This document shows positions 25,379 to 34,246 of a stretch of 64,000 nucleotides of DNA, piece by piece. The notes below the pieces were generated by a model. The model was not told the DNA's origin. It was given only the letters and a program-made list of their open reading frames with translations, and ran no database searches. The stretch covers positions 248,001 to 312,000 of the forward strand of contig CASFYV010000021.1 in the NCBI GenBank assembly GCA_949298985.1. The letters run 5' to 3'. Every line of letters begins with the position of its first letter. Positions within the stretch are counted from its first letter, which is position 1. Position numbers and translations under genes: made by a program. This DNA comes from an uncultured bacterium. GTDB taxonomy: Bacteria; Cyanobacteriota; Vampirovibrionia; Gastranaerophilales; Gastranaerophilaceae.

Positions 25379-26584
25379 ATGACAAATCAATTTAATACAA
25401 TAGAAGAAGCATTAGAAGATTTTCGAGTAGGAAAACCTATTATAGTTGCAGATGACGAAGATAGAGAAAACGAAGGCGACTTGATTTGTTCTGCTCAATT
25501 TGTAACCCCTGAACTTGTAAATTTTATTACTAAAGAATGCAGGGGTATTGTGTGTTTAGCGATTTCTCAAGAAATTGCAGAAAAATTAGAACTGCCACAA
25601 ATGGTTGAAAGAAATACCGAGAGCATGCAGACAGCTTTTTCTTTAAGTATTGATGCACATCCAAAATACGGAGTAACAACAGGTGTTTCAGCATTTGACA
25701 GAGCAAAAACAATAGAAGTTGCAATAGCTCCTGATGCTGTACCATCAGATTTAAGAAGACCGGGACACTTATTCCCTTGTGTAGCCAAAAAAGGCGGAGT
25801 ATTAAAACGTTGCGGACACACAGAAGCTGTTATTGATTTAGCAAAATTATGCGGTCACAGAGAAGCCGGAATTATGTGCGAAATTATGAAAGAAAACGGA
25901 GAAATGGCTCGCAGAGATGATTTACACGAATTTGCTAAAAAACATAACTTCAAATTCATCACCGTATCAGATTTAATTGCATACAGATTAAAACGAGAAA
26001 CTTTTGTAAAACGAGAAATTGAAGTATTTTTACCAACTCAATTCGGCGATTTTAAAATTGTAGGATACACTGATACAATTACCGGATGCGAACACGTCGC
26101 TTTATATAAAGACGACGGTTCTGATAAAATCCCGCTTATTAGAGTTCACAGTGAATGCCTAACAGGAGACATCTTTCATAGTCTTAAATGCGACTGCAAT
26201 TGGCAGCTTCATACCGCATTAAAAATGATTAACGAGTATGGGAAAGGGGCTTTAATATACCTAAGAGATCACGAAGGTCGCGGAATTGGTTTAATTAATA
26301 AACTCAAAACATACAAACTTCAAGATGAAGGACAAGATACCGTTGAAGCAAATGTATCTTTAGGCTTTGCTCCTGATTTAAGAAACTATGGAGTGGGAGC
26401 TCAAATTATTCTTGATTTAGGTTTTAATAACTTTAATTTGATTACCAATAACCCTAAAAAAATAGTAGGATTAAAAGGATACGGTTTAACTATTCATGAA
26501 AACATAAACCTAAAGTCAGAAACTAACAAGTATAATGAAAAATATATTAATACTAAACGAGAAAAAATGCATCATATAATGTAA
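25379..26584 (+). CDS. ribBA: Bifunctional DHBP synthase / GTP cyclohydrolase II
   Basis: About 401 residues. The N-terminal RibB half has DDEDRENEGDL, TGVSAFDRAKTI and RRPGHLFPC with GHTEA. The C-terminal RibA half has the zinc site ECLTGDIFHSLKCDC and the loop YLRDHEGRGIGL. It makes the two precursors entering riboflavin synthesis. An in-frame ATG at 25364 overlapping ribE would add five residues. It is followed ten bases later by the GNAT gene with AAAGGAT. Confidence 0.95.
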   Translation: MTNQFNTIEEALEDFRVGKPIIVADDEDRENEGDLICSAQFVTPELVNFITKECRGIVCLAISQEIAEKLELPQMVERNTESMQTAFSLSIDAHPKYGVTTGVSAFDRAKTIEVAIAPDAVPSDLRRPGHLFPCVAKKGGVLKRCGHTEAVIDLAKLCGHREAGIMCEIMKENGEMARRDDLHEFAKKHNFKFITVSDLIAYRLKRETFVKREIEVFLPTQFGDFKIVGYTDTITGCEHVALYKDDGSDKIPLIRVHSECLTGDIFHSLKCDCNWQLHTALKMINEYGKGALIYLRDHEGRGIGLINKLKTYKLQDEGQDTVEANVSLGFAPDLRNYGVGAQIILDLGFNNFNLITNNPKKIVGLKGYGLTIHENINLKSETNKYNEKYINTKREKMHHIM

Positions 26585-26594
26585 AGGATTTTTT

Positions 26595-27587
26595 ATGGCA
26601 GAAACAGCTTATGAAGTAGGATTACTAGATGGAAGTTTATTCAAAATTTTTAAAGGAGTATACAACGACTTTAAAGCGAAGGCCGTTGATGAATATAAAT
26701 TTGAATTAGCCCCATTAGAATATGAAGAATTTATAGATGCTATAGAAAAACAATATATGAAATGTATCGTTTTAAAAGAAAATGAAATTCCTACAGCTTT
26801 TTTAGTTTACACAACATCTATCTCAGAGTCAATAGAATTAAATTTAATTCACTGTTTAGGAGCAGAAGATGAGATTAATAAAGTAAAACTTCTTATTGAA
26901 AAATTTTTAGAATTAACAGAAGAAGAACGTCAAACCAAAGTCGTTTCATATCCAATGCTAGGTCATCAATCAATATTTAGCGGAGATATAGCAAAATATG
27001 GTTTTAAATTCATAGGACTTGCAATATTAAGATTCATAATGGGTAATGCCTCTTCTGAACGCATATTAGAGAACATGAAATTACCTGAAAAGCCTGAAGG
27101 ATATAAAATTGTTGGATATACAGATTCATACAAAGCAGATGCAATAAGAATTATTCATGAATCATTTAAAGATACACAAGATGCTGTTTATGATACAAGA
27201 TTTTTATCAATAGAAGGAACTACTGACATAATTAATAAAATAGTAGAAAATATCTATGGTGAATTCCTACCTGAAGTAACGTCTGTTTTATTGTATAAAG
27301 ATTCTCCTGTTGGATTTGCATTTGCAAATGTAACAGGTGGAACAATTGCAAATTTACCATTAGTTGCAATAGAAAAAGAACATCGTGGTAAAGGTTTTTC
27401 TGCTTACTTACTAAATCGCTCAATAAAAATGCTAGTTGATTGGACAAAATTAGGAGAGCGCATTTTTCACGAGGTAAACGTAACAACAGAAACAAATAAT
27501 TATAAAGCTTTAAAAATGTACCGCAAAGTCGGTTTTAAAGAGGATTTCTGCTATCCTCAAGCATATTTGGTGCAGAAAAAACATTAG
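26595..27587 (+). CDS. GNAT-fold acetyltransferase (probable two-domain)
   Basis: 330 residues. The C-terminal half is a recognisable GNAT domain: IANLPLVAIEKEHRGKGFSAYL carries the acetyl-CoA loop (R/Q-x-x-G-x-G/A) and TTETNNYKALKMYRKVGFKE is the closing motif. The N-terminal ~150 residues look like a degenerate GNAT half. The acceptor is unknown. It sits between ribBA and the SLH gene with short gaps, likely one operon. Confidence 0.75.
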   Translation: MAETAYEVGLLDGSLFKIFKGVYNDFKAKAVDEYKFELAPLEYEEFIDAIEKQYMKCIVLKENEIPTAFLVYTTSISESIELNLIHCLGAEDEINKVKLLIEKFLELTEEERQTKVVSYPMLGHQSIFSGDIAKYGFKFIGLAILRFIMGNASSERILENMKLPEKPEGYKIVGYTDSYKADAIRIIHESFKDTQDAVYDTRFLSIEGTTDIINKIVENIYGEFLPEVTSVLLYKDSPVGFAFANVTGGTIANLPLVAIEKEHRGKGFSAYLLNRSIKMLVDWTKLGERIFHEVNVTTETNNYKALKMYRKVGFKEDFCYPQAYLVQKKH

Positions 27588-27609
27588 TACTGCTTACGAA
27601 AGGAGAAGT

Positions 27610-29031
27610 ATGAGAGTATCAAGTAAATTATTAGCAGCCCTAAGTGCTGTATGTGTGACATCCTGTATGGTAATGGCAAAAGAGCCAACAAAAATTCAAG
27701 CTTATGCACACCCAACAATGTTCGGTACACAAGCTCAAACTCTTGTTAACGCCGAAAGTGATGCTATTATCGGCGGAAAAGTTTACAAACCTTGTCATGC
27801 TAAGACAATGGAAGGTAAAGAAAATGTTATTATCGGTCATTTTGCAAAACATATGCTGGATAATATGAAAGGTAAAATGGATGCAAAAAGAGCCGGAATT
27901 TTTAATCCTAAAATGCCTGTTTTACGTTCAGAAATGGCATTTATCTTAGCAGAAGGCTTAGATTTAAAAACAGTTAAAGCCAATAATTACAAAGATATAG
28001 AAGCTGATTATTGGGCAAAAGATGAAATTGATAAAGCTCTAACAGCAGATATTATGATTGGTTACCCTGATTTAAATTTCAGACCTGACCAACCTATTAC
28101 AAAAGCTGAAGTTTTTGCAACTTTTGCAAAAATGATTAATCTTGATGTTGATACAAAAACAGCACCAACCTTTGAAGGAAATACTGTAAAATATATTCCT
28201 CAATGGGCTTATAATGCAACAAACGAAGTTATAGCATCAAATATTTTAAACAAAATGCCAGACAAAGATAAATTAATAAATGACGAATATCTTTCTAAAG
28301 AACAAGTTGCATACATGCTAGGTGCATTAAAAACAGGTTTCGATATTGATACTTCAAATGGTCTTGTTAATTGTGCAACTAAAAAATATGAACCAATTAG
28401 TATGAAAATCAAACTAAGCGAAAGAATTAGTGCAAGAACTTCTAACGTTGGTGATACATTTACAGCAAAAACAACTGAAAATGTTACAATCGGAGGAGTT
28501 TGCTATCCGGCAGGTTCTACAGTAAAAGGTATTGTTTCTGGAATTTCAAGACCTGGTGTTAAAAATCCTGGGTATGTTCAAATAGAATTCAAAAATATTA
28601 AAAACGGAGATAATATAGCAGATTTTCCTAAAATTATGTCAAGTGCAGATGTTAATGTTTATAAAAACCCTAACATAGCATCTAGAATTTTAGGAGCACC
28701 ATTCTCTATAATAGGAAGAACAGCAGGTGTTGCAGGACGTTCAATTTCTTCTACTTGTGAAGTAATCTCAAATGGTGCAGAAGAATTTGGCGATAACTGG
28801 TCAGATGCTTTCTGTGATACAGCGTCTCTTCACCCTCTAAAAGGCTTGAAAAGTGTTGGAAGCAGTTTTATTACAATAGGTAAAGGGGTTTACAACGTAA
28901 CTAAAATTGCAGCAAGCGGAGTTTTTGGTGTTTGCTACGAATTAGTTGATGAAGTAAAATATATCTTTGTTCCAAATACTACAAACGACTCAAGTCTAAA
29001 TCCGGATGAAGAATTAACTATTCTTTACTAG
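27610..29031 (+). CDS. SLH-domain outer surface protein
   Basis: 473 residues with a signal peptide (MRVSSKLLAALSAVCVTSCMVMAKE). Residues ~95-240 contain SLH-type repeats: MPVLRSEMAFILAEGL, YKDIEADYWAKDEIDKAL, IMIGYPDLNFRPDQPITKAEV. The C-terminal half is a Gly/Ser-rich beta region with an amphipathic end, not the OprB porin barrel of cyanobacterial SomA. In Cyanobacteria and relatives, SLH domains bind the pyruvylated peptidoglycan polymer and tether the outer membrane. AAAGGAG precedes the start. Confidence 0.85.
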   Translation: MRVSSKLLAALSAVCVTSCMVMAKEPTKIQAYAHPTMFGTQAQTLVNAESDAIIGGKVYKPCHAKTMEGKENVIIGHFAKHMLDNMKGKMDAKRAGIFNPKMPVLRSEMAFILAEGLDLKTVKANNYKDIEADYWAKDEIDKALTADIMIGYPDLNFRPDQPITKAEVFATFAKMINLDVDTKTAPTFEGNTVKYIPQWAYNATNEVIASNILNKMPDKDKLINDEYLSKEQVAYMLGALKTGFDIDTSNGLVNCATKKYEPISMKIKLSERISARTSNVGDTFTAKTTENVTIGGVCYPAGSTVKGIVSGISRPGVKNPGYVQIEFKNIKNGDNIADFPKIMSSADVNVYKNPNIASRILGAPFSIIGRTAGVAGRSISSTCEVISNGAEEFGDNWSDAFCDTASLHPLKGLKSVGSSFITIGKGVYNVTKIAASGVFGVCYELVDEVKYIFVPNTTNDSSLNPDEELTILY

Positions 29032-29052
29032 AATGATTTAAATCATAAAATA

Positions 29053-29088
29053 AAAATCCTTGTTATTACTAAATGACAAGGATTTTTT
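29053..29088 (+). terminator. Rho-independent terminator after the SLH gene
   Basis: AAATCCTTGT and ACAAGGATTT form a 10-bp stem followed by a T run. Confidence 0.9.
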
Positions 29089-29196
29089 GTAACAAAACTT
29101 AATAAAATATTTAAAAAATAGCAATTTTTTCTTTTTTAAAAACTTAATATATATATCCAAGATATCAAAAATCATTACATAGTAAAGGAGAAATAT

Positions 29197-29385
29197 ATGG
29201 CAAGAGTTTTAATTTCAATGCCCGAAGAATTTTTAGACAGAATTGATCAAGTAGCAGAAGGCGAAAATCGTACACGTTCAGAATTAATCAGAGAAGCTTT
29301 AAGAAGCTATATGTACAAAAGTCGTGTAAAAGCTAATACAATGGCAGGTAAAAATGCTGCTATTCTGGAAGCATTACTTGATTAG
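29197..29385 (+). CDS. CopG/ribbon-helix-helix protein
   Basis: 62 residues: MARVLISMPEEFLDRIDQVA (strand plus helix) and RTRSELIREALRSYM (second helix) form a textbook CopG-type ribbon-helix-helix. GGAG precedes the start. It stands alone with its own terminator; no RelE/ParE toxin follows, so a transcription factor is more likely than an antitoxin. Confidence 0.85.
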   Translation: MARVLISMPEEFLDRIDQVAEGENRTRSELIREALRSYMYKSRVKANTMAGKNAAILEALLD

Positions 29386-29407
29386 CCAATATATTAAATA
29401 AATTTAG

Positions 29408-29440
29408 TCAAAGAAAATTTGTTTATTAAATTTTCTTTGA
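29408..29440 (+). terminator. Terminator-like hairpin after the CopG gene
   Basis: TCAAAGAAAATTT and AAATTTTCTTTGA form a 13-bp stem with a 7-base loop. The T run afterwards is missing, so termination may be weak. Confidence 0.6.
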
Positions 29441-29477
29441 AAGAAGCGGAAAAAGGAAAAGGGAAAATTTAGGAATA

Positions 29478-29510
29478 AAAAAAACCATCATTTATATTGA
29501 TGGTTTTTTA
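29478..29510. terminator. Terminator of ilvB (bidirectional)
   Basis: AAAAACCATCA, a seven-base loop and TGATGGTTTTT abut the ilvB stop codon. Confidence 0.85.
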
Positions 29511-31121
29511 TTATATATTTTCATAGGAATCTATAATCACATCAAGAATCACTGTACCATTATGATTAATCGCTTTTTCTAAAGCCGGAACTAATTCTTG
29601 AATATTCCTAACTCTTATCGCCATTAAATCATAGGCTTCCGCAATTTTAACAAAATCAGGATTTGTCATCTCAACTTGATAACATTTATTATAAATTTTT
29701 TCCTGTAATTGCCGAACCATACCTAAATAACCATTATTCATTATGATTATTTTTATCGGAATATTATGTTCTCTACAAGTTGCAAGCTCTTGTAAATTCA
29801 TTTGAAACGAACCATCACCTGTAATATTCAAAATCAAATTTTCAGGCTTAGCAATATTCGCCCCCATAGCTGCAGGAAGACCAAACCCCATAGTTCCAAG
29901 TCCACCTGAGGTTATAAATTTTCTCGGTTTATTAAAATTAAAAAACTGAGCCGTAAGCATCTGATGTTGTCCAACATCAGTTACAACTATAGGTTCATAG
30001 TACTTAGTGTATTCTGATATTGTTTTTAAAACTAATGAGGAAGATAACTTTTCAGAAATATTTTCCACAAGAGAACAATCAGATTTATATAAATCAAGTT
30101 CTAATAACCATCTATTATATGATTTATTAATCTCATATTCAGACAATTTACCAACAATGTCACCAACATCAGAGATTAATTCCATATAAACATCTTGTTT
30201 TGAAGATTCAATATTAACATTAATAATCTTTAAATTTTCAAAAAAATTCTTCTTCTTACAAGTAGATCTATCAGAAAAAGCCGTCCCCAAAGAAATTAAC
30301 AAATCACATTCGTTTAAAGCTCTATTAGCGACTTCATTCCCATTAAGACCAATCATCCCCAAATATAAATTATTTTCAGAAGGATAAATTCCAATCCCCA
30401 TAAGAGTAGAAATAACAGGAATTTGAAACTTAGAAATTAACTTCTCAATTTCAACAGCATAATCAATAGCCCCCCCACCTAAAAGAAAAAGAGGTTTATT
30501 TGCCAATATAATTTCTTCAACAATTTTATCTATATCACTTTTATCAAATTTAACTTTTTCTTGATTAAAATAATTTACAGAATCACCATTTTCAAAATTA
30601 GCTTCAAGAATATTTCTAGGAAGAATAAAAACTACAGGCCCTTTAACATCAGAATTTGCAATTTGAAAAGCTTGATTAAGAATTTTATTAATATCATCGC
30701 CTTTTTTCAACTTTAAAACTTTTTTACAACAAGGTTTTACAATAGATTCTATATCAATATTCTGAAAAATTTTCTCATTAGTATAATTTTCTGAAACATC
30801 ACCAACCAAAATAACAAGAGGCGTAGAATCAGCAAAAGCATTAGCAATCCCGGTAACAGTATTAGTAAACCCAGGTCCAGAAGTCACAAGAACAACTCCT
30901 GTTTTACCACTAACTCTTGCATAACCTTCTGCTGCATGAACAGCTGCTTGTTCATGTCTTACCAAATAATGTTGAATAAAATCATTATCCGCAAGCTCAT
31001 TATACACACTTAAAACAGCAGCCCCCGGATAACCAAAAACACTATCAACTCCAAGATCTTGAAGAGTCGAAACTAATGCAGAAGAATTAGAAATATGTTT
31101 CGATTTAACACTACTTATCAT
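29511..31121 (-). CDS. ilvB: Acetolactate synthase-like TPP enzyme, large subunit
   Basis: About 536 residues. It has the catalytic Glu in VRHEQAAVHAAEGYAR, SGPGFTN, the central FAD-type domain and the thiamine diphosphate motif GDGSFQMNLQEL...NNGYLG. It makes acetolactate from pyruvate for valine/leucine or overflow metabolism. No regulatory subunit gene (ilvN) or other ilv gene is adjacent, so a catabolic AlsS-like role is possible. ATG 31121 follows a TATAAT box by nine bases with no ribosome site; a TTG at 31142 would overlap that box. Confidence 0.85.
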   Translation of the reverse strand: MISSVKSKHISNSSALVSTLQDLGVDSVFGYPGAAVLSVYNELADNDFIQHYLVRHEQAAVHAAEGYARVSGKTGVVLVTSGPGFTNTVTGIANAFADSTPLVILVGDVSENYTNEKIFQNIDIESIVKPCCKKVLKLKKGDDINKILNQAFQIANSDVKGPVVFILPRNILEANFENGDSVNYFNQEKVKFDKSDIDKIVEEIILANKPLFLLGGGAIDYAVEIEKLISKFQIPVISTLMGIGIYPSENNLYLGMIGLNGNEVANRALNECDLLISLGTAFSDRSTCKKKNFFENLKIINVNIESSKQDVYMELISDVGDIVGKLSEYEINKSYNRWLLELDLYKSDCSLVENISEKLSSSLVLKTISEYTKYYEPIVVTDVGQHQMLTAQFFNFNKPRKFITSGGLGTMGFGLPAAMGANIAKPENLILNITGDGSFQMNLQELATCREHNIPIKIIIMNNGYLGMVRQLQEKIYNKCYQVEMTNPDFVKIAEAYDLMAIRVRNIQELVPALEKAINHNGTVILDVIIDSYENI

Positions 31122-31242
31122 TGCATGGATATTATACCTCAAAATAAAAAATAAAATACTTGATTTCTATTTTTGTTTAAAGTAATATTAACATGCACTT
31201 CGAAAGCCGACATAAAATTTGTTTTGAAGGTTTTGGAAGATG

Positions 31243-31500
31243 TTGAAAACTAAATAACGGGATGTAGCAAGGACTCCGAACAAAACGATTAAATATCGTT
31301 TTGGGTGGAGGTAGGCGAGACGAGAGGCAAAGCCTCGAGAGAGCCGTATACAAGATATACCAAGCTGCATTTGAGATAAAATTTGAAAATTGAATAACGG
31401 GATGTAGCGCAGCTTGACTCTGCCGACGAGGAGGTGACTAAATGTCACGTCCGAGGAGAGGTAGCACCGTAGGTGCGCTACCAAAGAAAAATTGAAAACT
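31243..31500 (+). repeat. Array of partial tRNA-Pro 5' copies and hairpins upstream of the real tRNA
   Basis: The flank plus the first 11 bases of the tRNA recur at 31243-31268, and a slightly diverged version with 19 tRNA bases at 31383-31416. Each then runs into unrelated, relatively GC-rich sequence with strong hairpins (for example GAGGCAAAGCCTC). GGTGCGCTACCAA at about 31471 is the reverse complement of the tRNA D-arm. There is no convincing gene. Confidence 0.75.
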
Positions 31501-31506
31501 AAATAA

Positions 31507-31583
31507 CGGGATGTAGCGCAGCTTGGTAGCGCACCTCGCTTGGGACGAGGGGGTCGCACGTTCGAATCGTGTCATCCCGACCA
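31507..31583 (+). tRNA. tRNA-Pro (anticodon TGG)
   Basis: 77 bases including encoded CCA. Acceptor CGGGATG pairs with CATCCCG, the D-arm is GCGC AGCTTGGTA GCGC, the anticodon arm is CCTCG CTTGGGA CGAGG with TGG at positions 34-36, and the T-arm contains GTTCGAATC. All stems are intact. A hairpin terminator follows after seven bases. Confidence 0.95.
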
Positions 31584-31589
31584 TTTTAA

Positions 31590-31620
31590 AAAGAGGCCTT
31601 AAATAAGGCTTCTTTTTTTA
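31590..31620 (+). terminator. Terminator of tRNA-Pro
   Basis: AGAGGCCTTA and TAAGGCTTCT pair with one G-T, then a run of seven T. Confidence 0.85.
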
Positions 31621-31757
31621 TGCGATTCGAACGTTTGATAGTTTTGGAATGTGGATAAAAGAGGCAGACAAGGGGGTGAAATAAAATTGGGGAATAAGAT
31701 GAAATGTCTGCCGACTAAATGTTACGTGCGTAGCACTCGTGTCATCCCGACCATTTA
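31621..31757 (+). repeat. tRNA-derived debris with a 3' tRNA fragment
   Basis: CGATTCGAACGT near 31623 is an inverted copy of the tRNA T-arm. GGCAGACA and TGTCTGCC form an 8-bp inverted repeat. TCGTGTCATCCCGACCATTT at 31737-31756 repeats the tRNA 3' end including CCA. There is no complete second tRNA. Confidence 0.7.
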
Positions 31758-31759
31758 TG

Positions 31760-31798
31760 AATAAAGGCTTTAGAGATTTTCTAAAGCCTTTATTTTAT
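31760..31798 (+). terminator. Terminator after the tRNA fragment
   Basis: AATAAAGGCTTTAG and CTAAAGCCTTTATT form a 14-bp stem with a T-rich tail. It sits at the same distance from the 3' tRNA fragment as the real tRNA terminator does from the tRNA, suggesting this was once a full tRNA unit. Confidence 0.8.
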
Positions 31799-31857
31799 AT
31801 TAAAATTTTATTTTGCGACTGATTTTCGACTGGTCTGATTAAAATACGTTATAGTAA

Positions 31858-32001
31858 GTAGGGTGCAATTTTTTGCACCTTTAAAGAATAATATGATTAA
31901 TAAAATTTATCATTCTAAAAAATAACTTTTTTTGATTAAATTTATAAAATGATATTTTAATTGATTGATAAAAAATTTTGGTGCAAAGAATTGCACCCTA
32001 C
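31858..32001. mobile_element. 144-bp REPIN-like element with GTAG-headed hairpins
   Basis: Both ends carry GTAG followed by an 18-base hairpin, GGTGCAA-TTTT-TTGCACC on the left and, read from the other strand, GGTGCAA-TTCT-TTGCACC on the right. The 22-base termini match at 21 of 22 positions in inverted orientation and enclose about 100 bp of AT-rich DNA. This is the architecture of REP doublets (REPINs), non-autonomous elements moved by RAYT transposases. No obvious target duplication. A single REP-like unit also lies at 9032. Confidence 0.7.
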
Positions 32002-32151
32002 AGACTGTTTGGAATATATAATCTTTTGTAATTCATAAATATATTTTAGCATATATTAAAAGATGCGGTAAATCAGAGATTTACCACATCCTTTCTTTTT
32101 ATTTTTTTTAATAATAAAGCAAATATTATTTTGTTTAGGTTTTAAAATTGT

Positions 32152-32778
32152 ATGGAAAATTCTAACATATCTTTCAAATCAAATATCCGCTTTGTCGATA
32201 GAAACACATATAATAAACTAAAAAAAACTAATTACATATCTTTCTGGCATGATAGACCTAATATATTAAAAGCAACAGAATTCTATTCAGAAGGAATAAA
32301 AACTTGTACAGGTGGCGGAATAATAAATCCTCAAAAAGAAGCTGCAGGATTTCATATTTGGGATGATAAAACGAACAAAAAAAACTTTAATACAATAATT
32401 GCATCATTATTCAGATATATAAAAAATCCTGAACGAGCATTACTTATTGGAAGCAAAGAATTAAAAGATGATAAATATTCAATAGAACAATTTAAAAATT
32501 TCAAACAAGTTTTTCAAAATAGAATAAAAAATGTAACCCTTTTTGAGCAACACAATTTTGAAAATTCTCAAACACACTATCATTATGATTCGAAAACAGA
32601 CACTTGGTCATTATTTTCTGAATACCAAAAGAAACCTAATGGGAATTACTTTCAGATAAAAAATTTAAAAAGATTAAAAGAATGTTTCAAAAATATATCA
32701 ATAGCAAAAGGTGATAAACTTTTTATCGGAAATAAAGAAATTACCGTCAAAGAAGCTCCGGAACTATTCAATACTTAA
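32152..32778 (+). CDS. Hypothetical cytoplasmic protein with N-terminal FKS motif
   Basis: 208 residues starting MENSNISFKSNIRF. No signal peptide or membrane segment. The segment KTCTGGGIINPQKEAAGFHIWD has a Cys and His 16 residues apart in a context loosely like the CheD deamidase active site, and LLIGSKEL follows, but the similarity is weak and the family is unproven. A TAAAAT box lies three bases before the ATG without ribosome site. It is convergent with the zincin gene and abuts it exactly. Confidence 0.6.
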   Translation: MENSNISFKSNIRFVDRNTYNKLKKTNYISFWHDRPNILKATEFYSEGIKTCTGGGIINPQKEAAGFHIWDDKTNKKNFNTIIASLFRYIKNPERALLIGSKELKDDKYSIEQFKNFKQVFQNRIKNVTLFEQHNFENSQTHYHYDSKTDTWSLFSEYQKKPNGNYFQIKNLKRLKECFKNISIAKGDKLFIGNKEITVKEAPELFNT

Positions 32779-33294
32779 TTAAACATCTTTAACTTTCGGA
32801 CCATTTAATTTATTATACAAATCCATAATATATTTATCAAATTTTTTACCCTTTATTAAAAACTTAAAAACTTCCGGAACAAATTCTAAACCTTCATTTC
32901 TTTTTACCGCATATTCAGAAACATCATTTTTAATTTTCTCTAAATCCGCATTTTTCCAGATATTTTGCCTTTCTTCTTTAGGGGGAAGATTTTGGAAATG
33001 AAGCCAATGACCTATTTCGTGGAAAAGAGCATCAAATTTATTATCTTTAGGTTTATCTAAATTAGCCTTTGAAATATAAAGATAAATTTTATCTAAAATT
33101 TTTACACAACTTGATTGATGAATAAACTTAGGTCTAAAAGCAACTTTTTCAGGTAAATTATCAACTTTTTGCGAAAGTATAGAAAAACCTTCTTCAATAT
33201 ACTGTTTTGTTTTTTTATTATTTTTATTCAAGTATATTAAAGAATTATACAAAATATTATTTTTTGTTTTTGCTAAATACAACCTAATCTTCAT
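32779..33294 (-). CDS. Small zincin-type putative metallopeptidase (HEIGH)
   Basis: 171 residues with DALFHEIGHWLHFQ, a complete HExxH zinc-binding motif in a helix, and acidic residues (SEYAVKRNEGLEF) about 45 residues downstream that could supply the third ligand. No signal peptide, so it is probably cytoplasmic. The start overlaps the acyltransferase stop by 4 bp, so the two are translated together. The substrate is unknown. Confidence 0.65.
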   Translation of the reverse strand: MKIRLYLAKTKNNILYNSLIYLNKNNKKTKQYIEEGFSILSQKVDNLPEKVAFRPKFIHQSSCVKILDKIYLYISKANLDKPKDNKFDALFHEIGHWLHFQNLPPKEERQNIWKNADLEKIKNDVSEYAVKRNEGLEFVPEVFKFLIKGKKFDKYIMDLYNKLNGPKVKDV

Positions 33295-34238
33295 AATTGA
33301 AATACTTTACCAGAAGAAGCCTTCAAATCATCTTTCGCTTCTTTTACAACACATTCTAAATTTCTAACAAGAACACCTGAAATATATGGAACAACTTTAT
33401 CAATATTCACAGGATTTCCATTTTCTGTGAGAATTAATTTATCATCTTTATACAACTTCGCCAAATTTTCATCAAAATATTTAGAATTTAAATTACCTTG
33501 ATTAACCAAATACGAATCATCCTGTTTAGAAAAACAAATTGTTTCCCCAATATGAATAGCAGAATTCCCATTTTTATGAGCAAACCCTACTGGAATAACC
33601 TTAACGTTCTCTTTTTTTTCAAGTGCATGTTTTATAATCGACGATACTCCCGGTTGAAACTTATACTTCAAAGGTAAAAAAACTAAAGAAGCCAGTGAAC
33701 CTTCAGGAAACATGAACAAATTTATATCGTTATTAATAAATTCATTCGTCAGATTTCTCAAAACCAAAGAATTAGCCTGCTTATTTTTATCTCCAAATCC
33801 GACATTAACGGGAGTTACACCAAGCCACCTATATAGTTCACCGTGATCTTTTTGTTTATTTAAAATGTTAGAATTTGCAAGAATTTTACTTCTTGGACAA
33901 GTTTCAGCCAAACCATTATAAAGATATTCTCTATACAAAAGAGTATTAAAAAATTTAGCACAGTTTAAATCTTTAAACTGATTAAAAGTATGATTAAGAA
34001 TAAAAATATAAGAATCCGAATCATTCACAACATTTTGAATTTGTCCTGATTCAATGTTTATTTCAACAGGTTGCTTACACATTTTTTTTACATATTTATA
34101 AATATATTCAATATATTCTGACGAATTTTTATTAATTTTTTTATAAGCAGCCGCATTAAAAGAAGGAGCAGAACTTTTCAAGCTCTGCTCTCTTCTATAA
34201 AAATACACACCATTAATATTATTTAGCGGTAATATCAT
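33291..34238 (-). CDS. LPLAT-like acyltransferase with N-terminal FNA motif
   Basis: 315 residues. SYIFILNHTFNQFKD holds the catalytic His of the first acyltransferase block (with a longer H-D spacing than H-x4-D), and LFMFPEGSLASLVF is the FPEG block; VKVIPVGFA is the later conserved strand. No membrane helix is visible. The N-terminus contains APSFNAAA near residue 27. ATG 34238 is chosen because AGGAG lies seven bases upstream. Lipid acylation is likely, but donor and acceptor are unknown. A paralogue lies at 46569. Confidence 0.7.
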   Translation of the reverse strand: MILPLNNINGVYFYRREQSLKSSAPSFNAAAYKKINKNSSEYIEYIYKYVKKMCKQPVEINIESGQIQNVVNDSDSYIFILNHTFNQFKDLNCAKFFNTLLYREYLYNGLAETCPRSKILANSNILNKQKDHGELYRWLGVTPVNVGFGDKNKQANSLVLRNLTNEFINNDINLFMFPEGSLASLVFLPLKYKFQPGVSSIIKHALEKKENVKVIPVGFAHKNGNSAIHIGETICFSKQDDSYLVNQGNLNSKYFDENLAKLYKDDKLILTENGNPVNIDKVVPYISGVLVRNLECVVKEAKDDLKASSGKVFQL

Positions 34239-34246
34239 TAAAACTC

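Noticed and set aside
25530..25821. Minus-strand frames of 71-84 codons inside ribBA
   Set aside because: They are shadows of a well-conserved gene with clear active-site motifs on the plus strand.
29197..29385. CopG protein as antitoxin
   Set aside because: No RelE/ParE-like gene follows; hairpins close the unit on its own.
31188..31559. A 123-codon open frame on the minus strand across the tRNA-Pro region
   Set aside because: It is antisense to the tRNA and its fragments; its repeated CATSRYLVFN segments are just translated tRNA repeats. Residue composition is unlike other proteins here.
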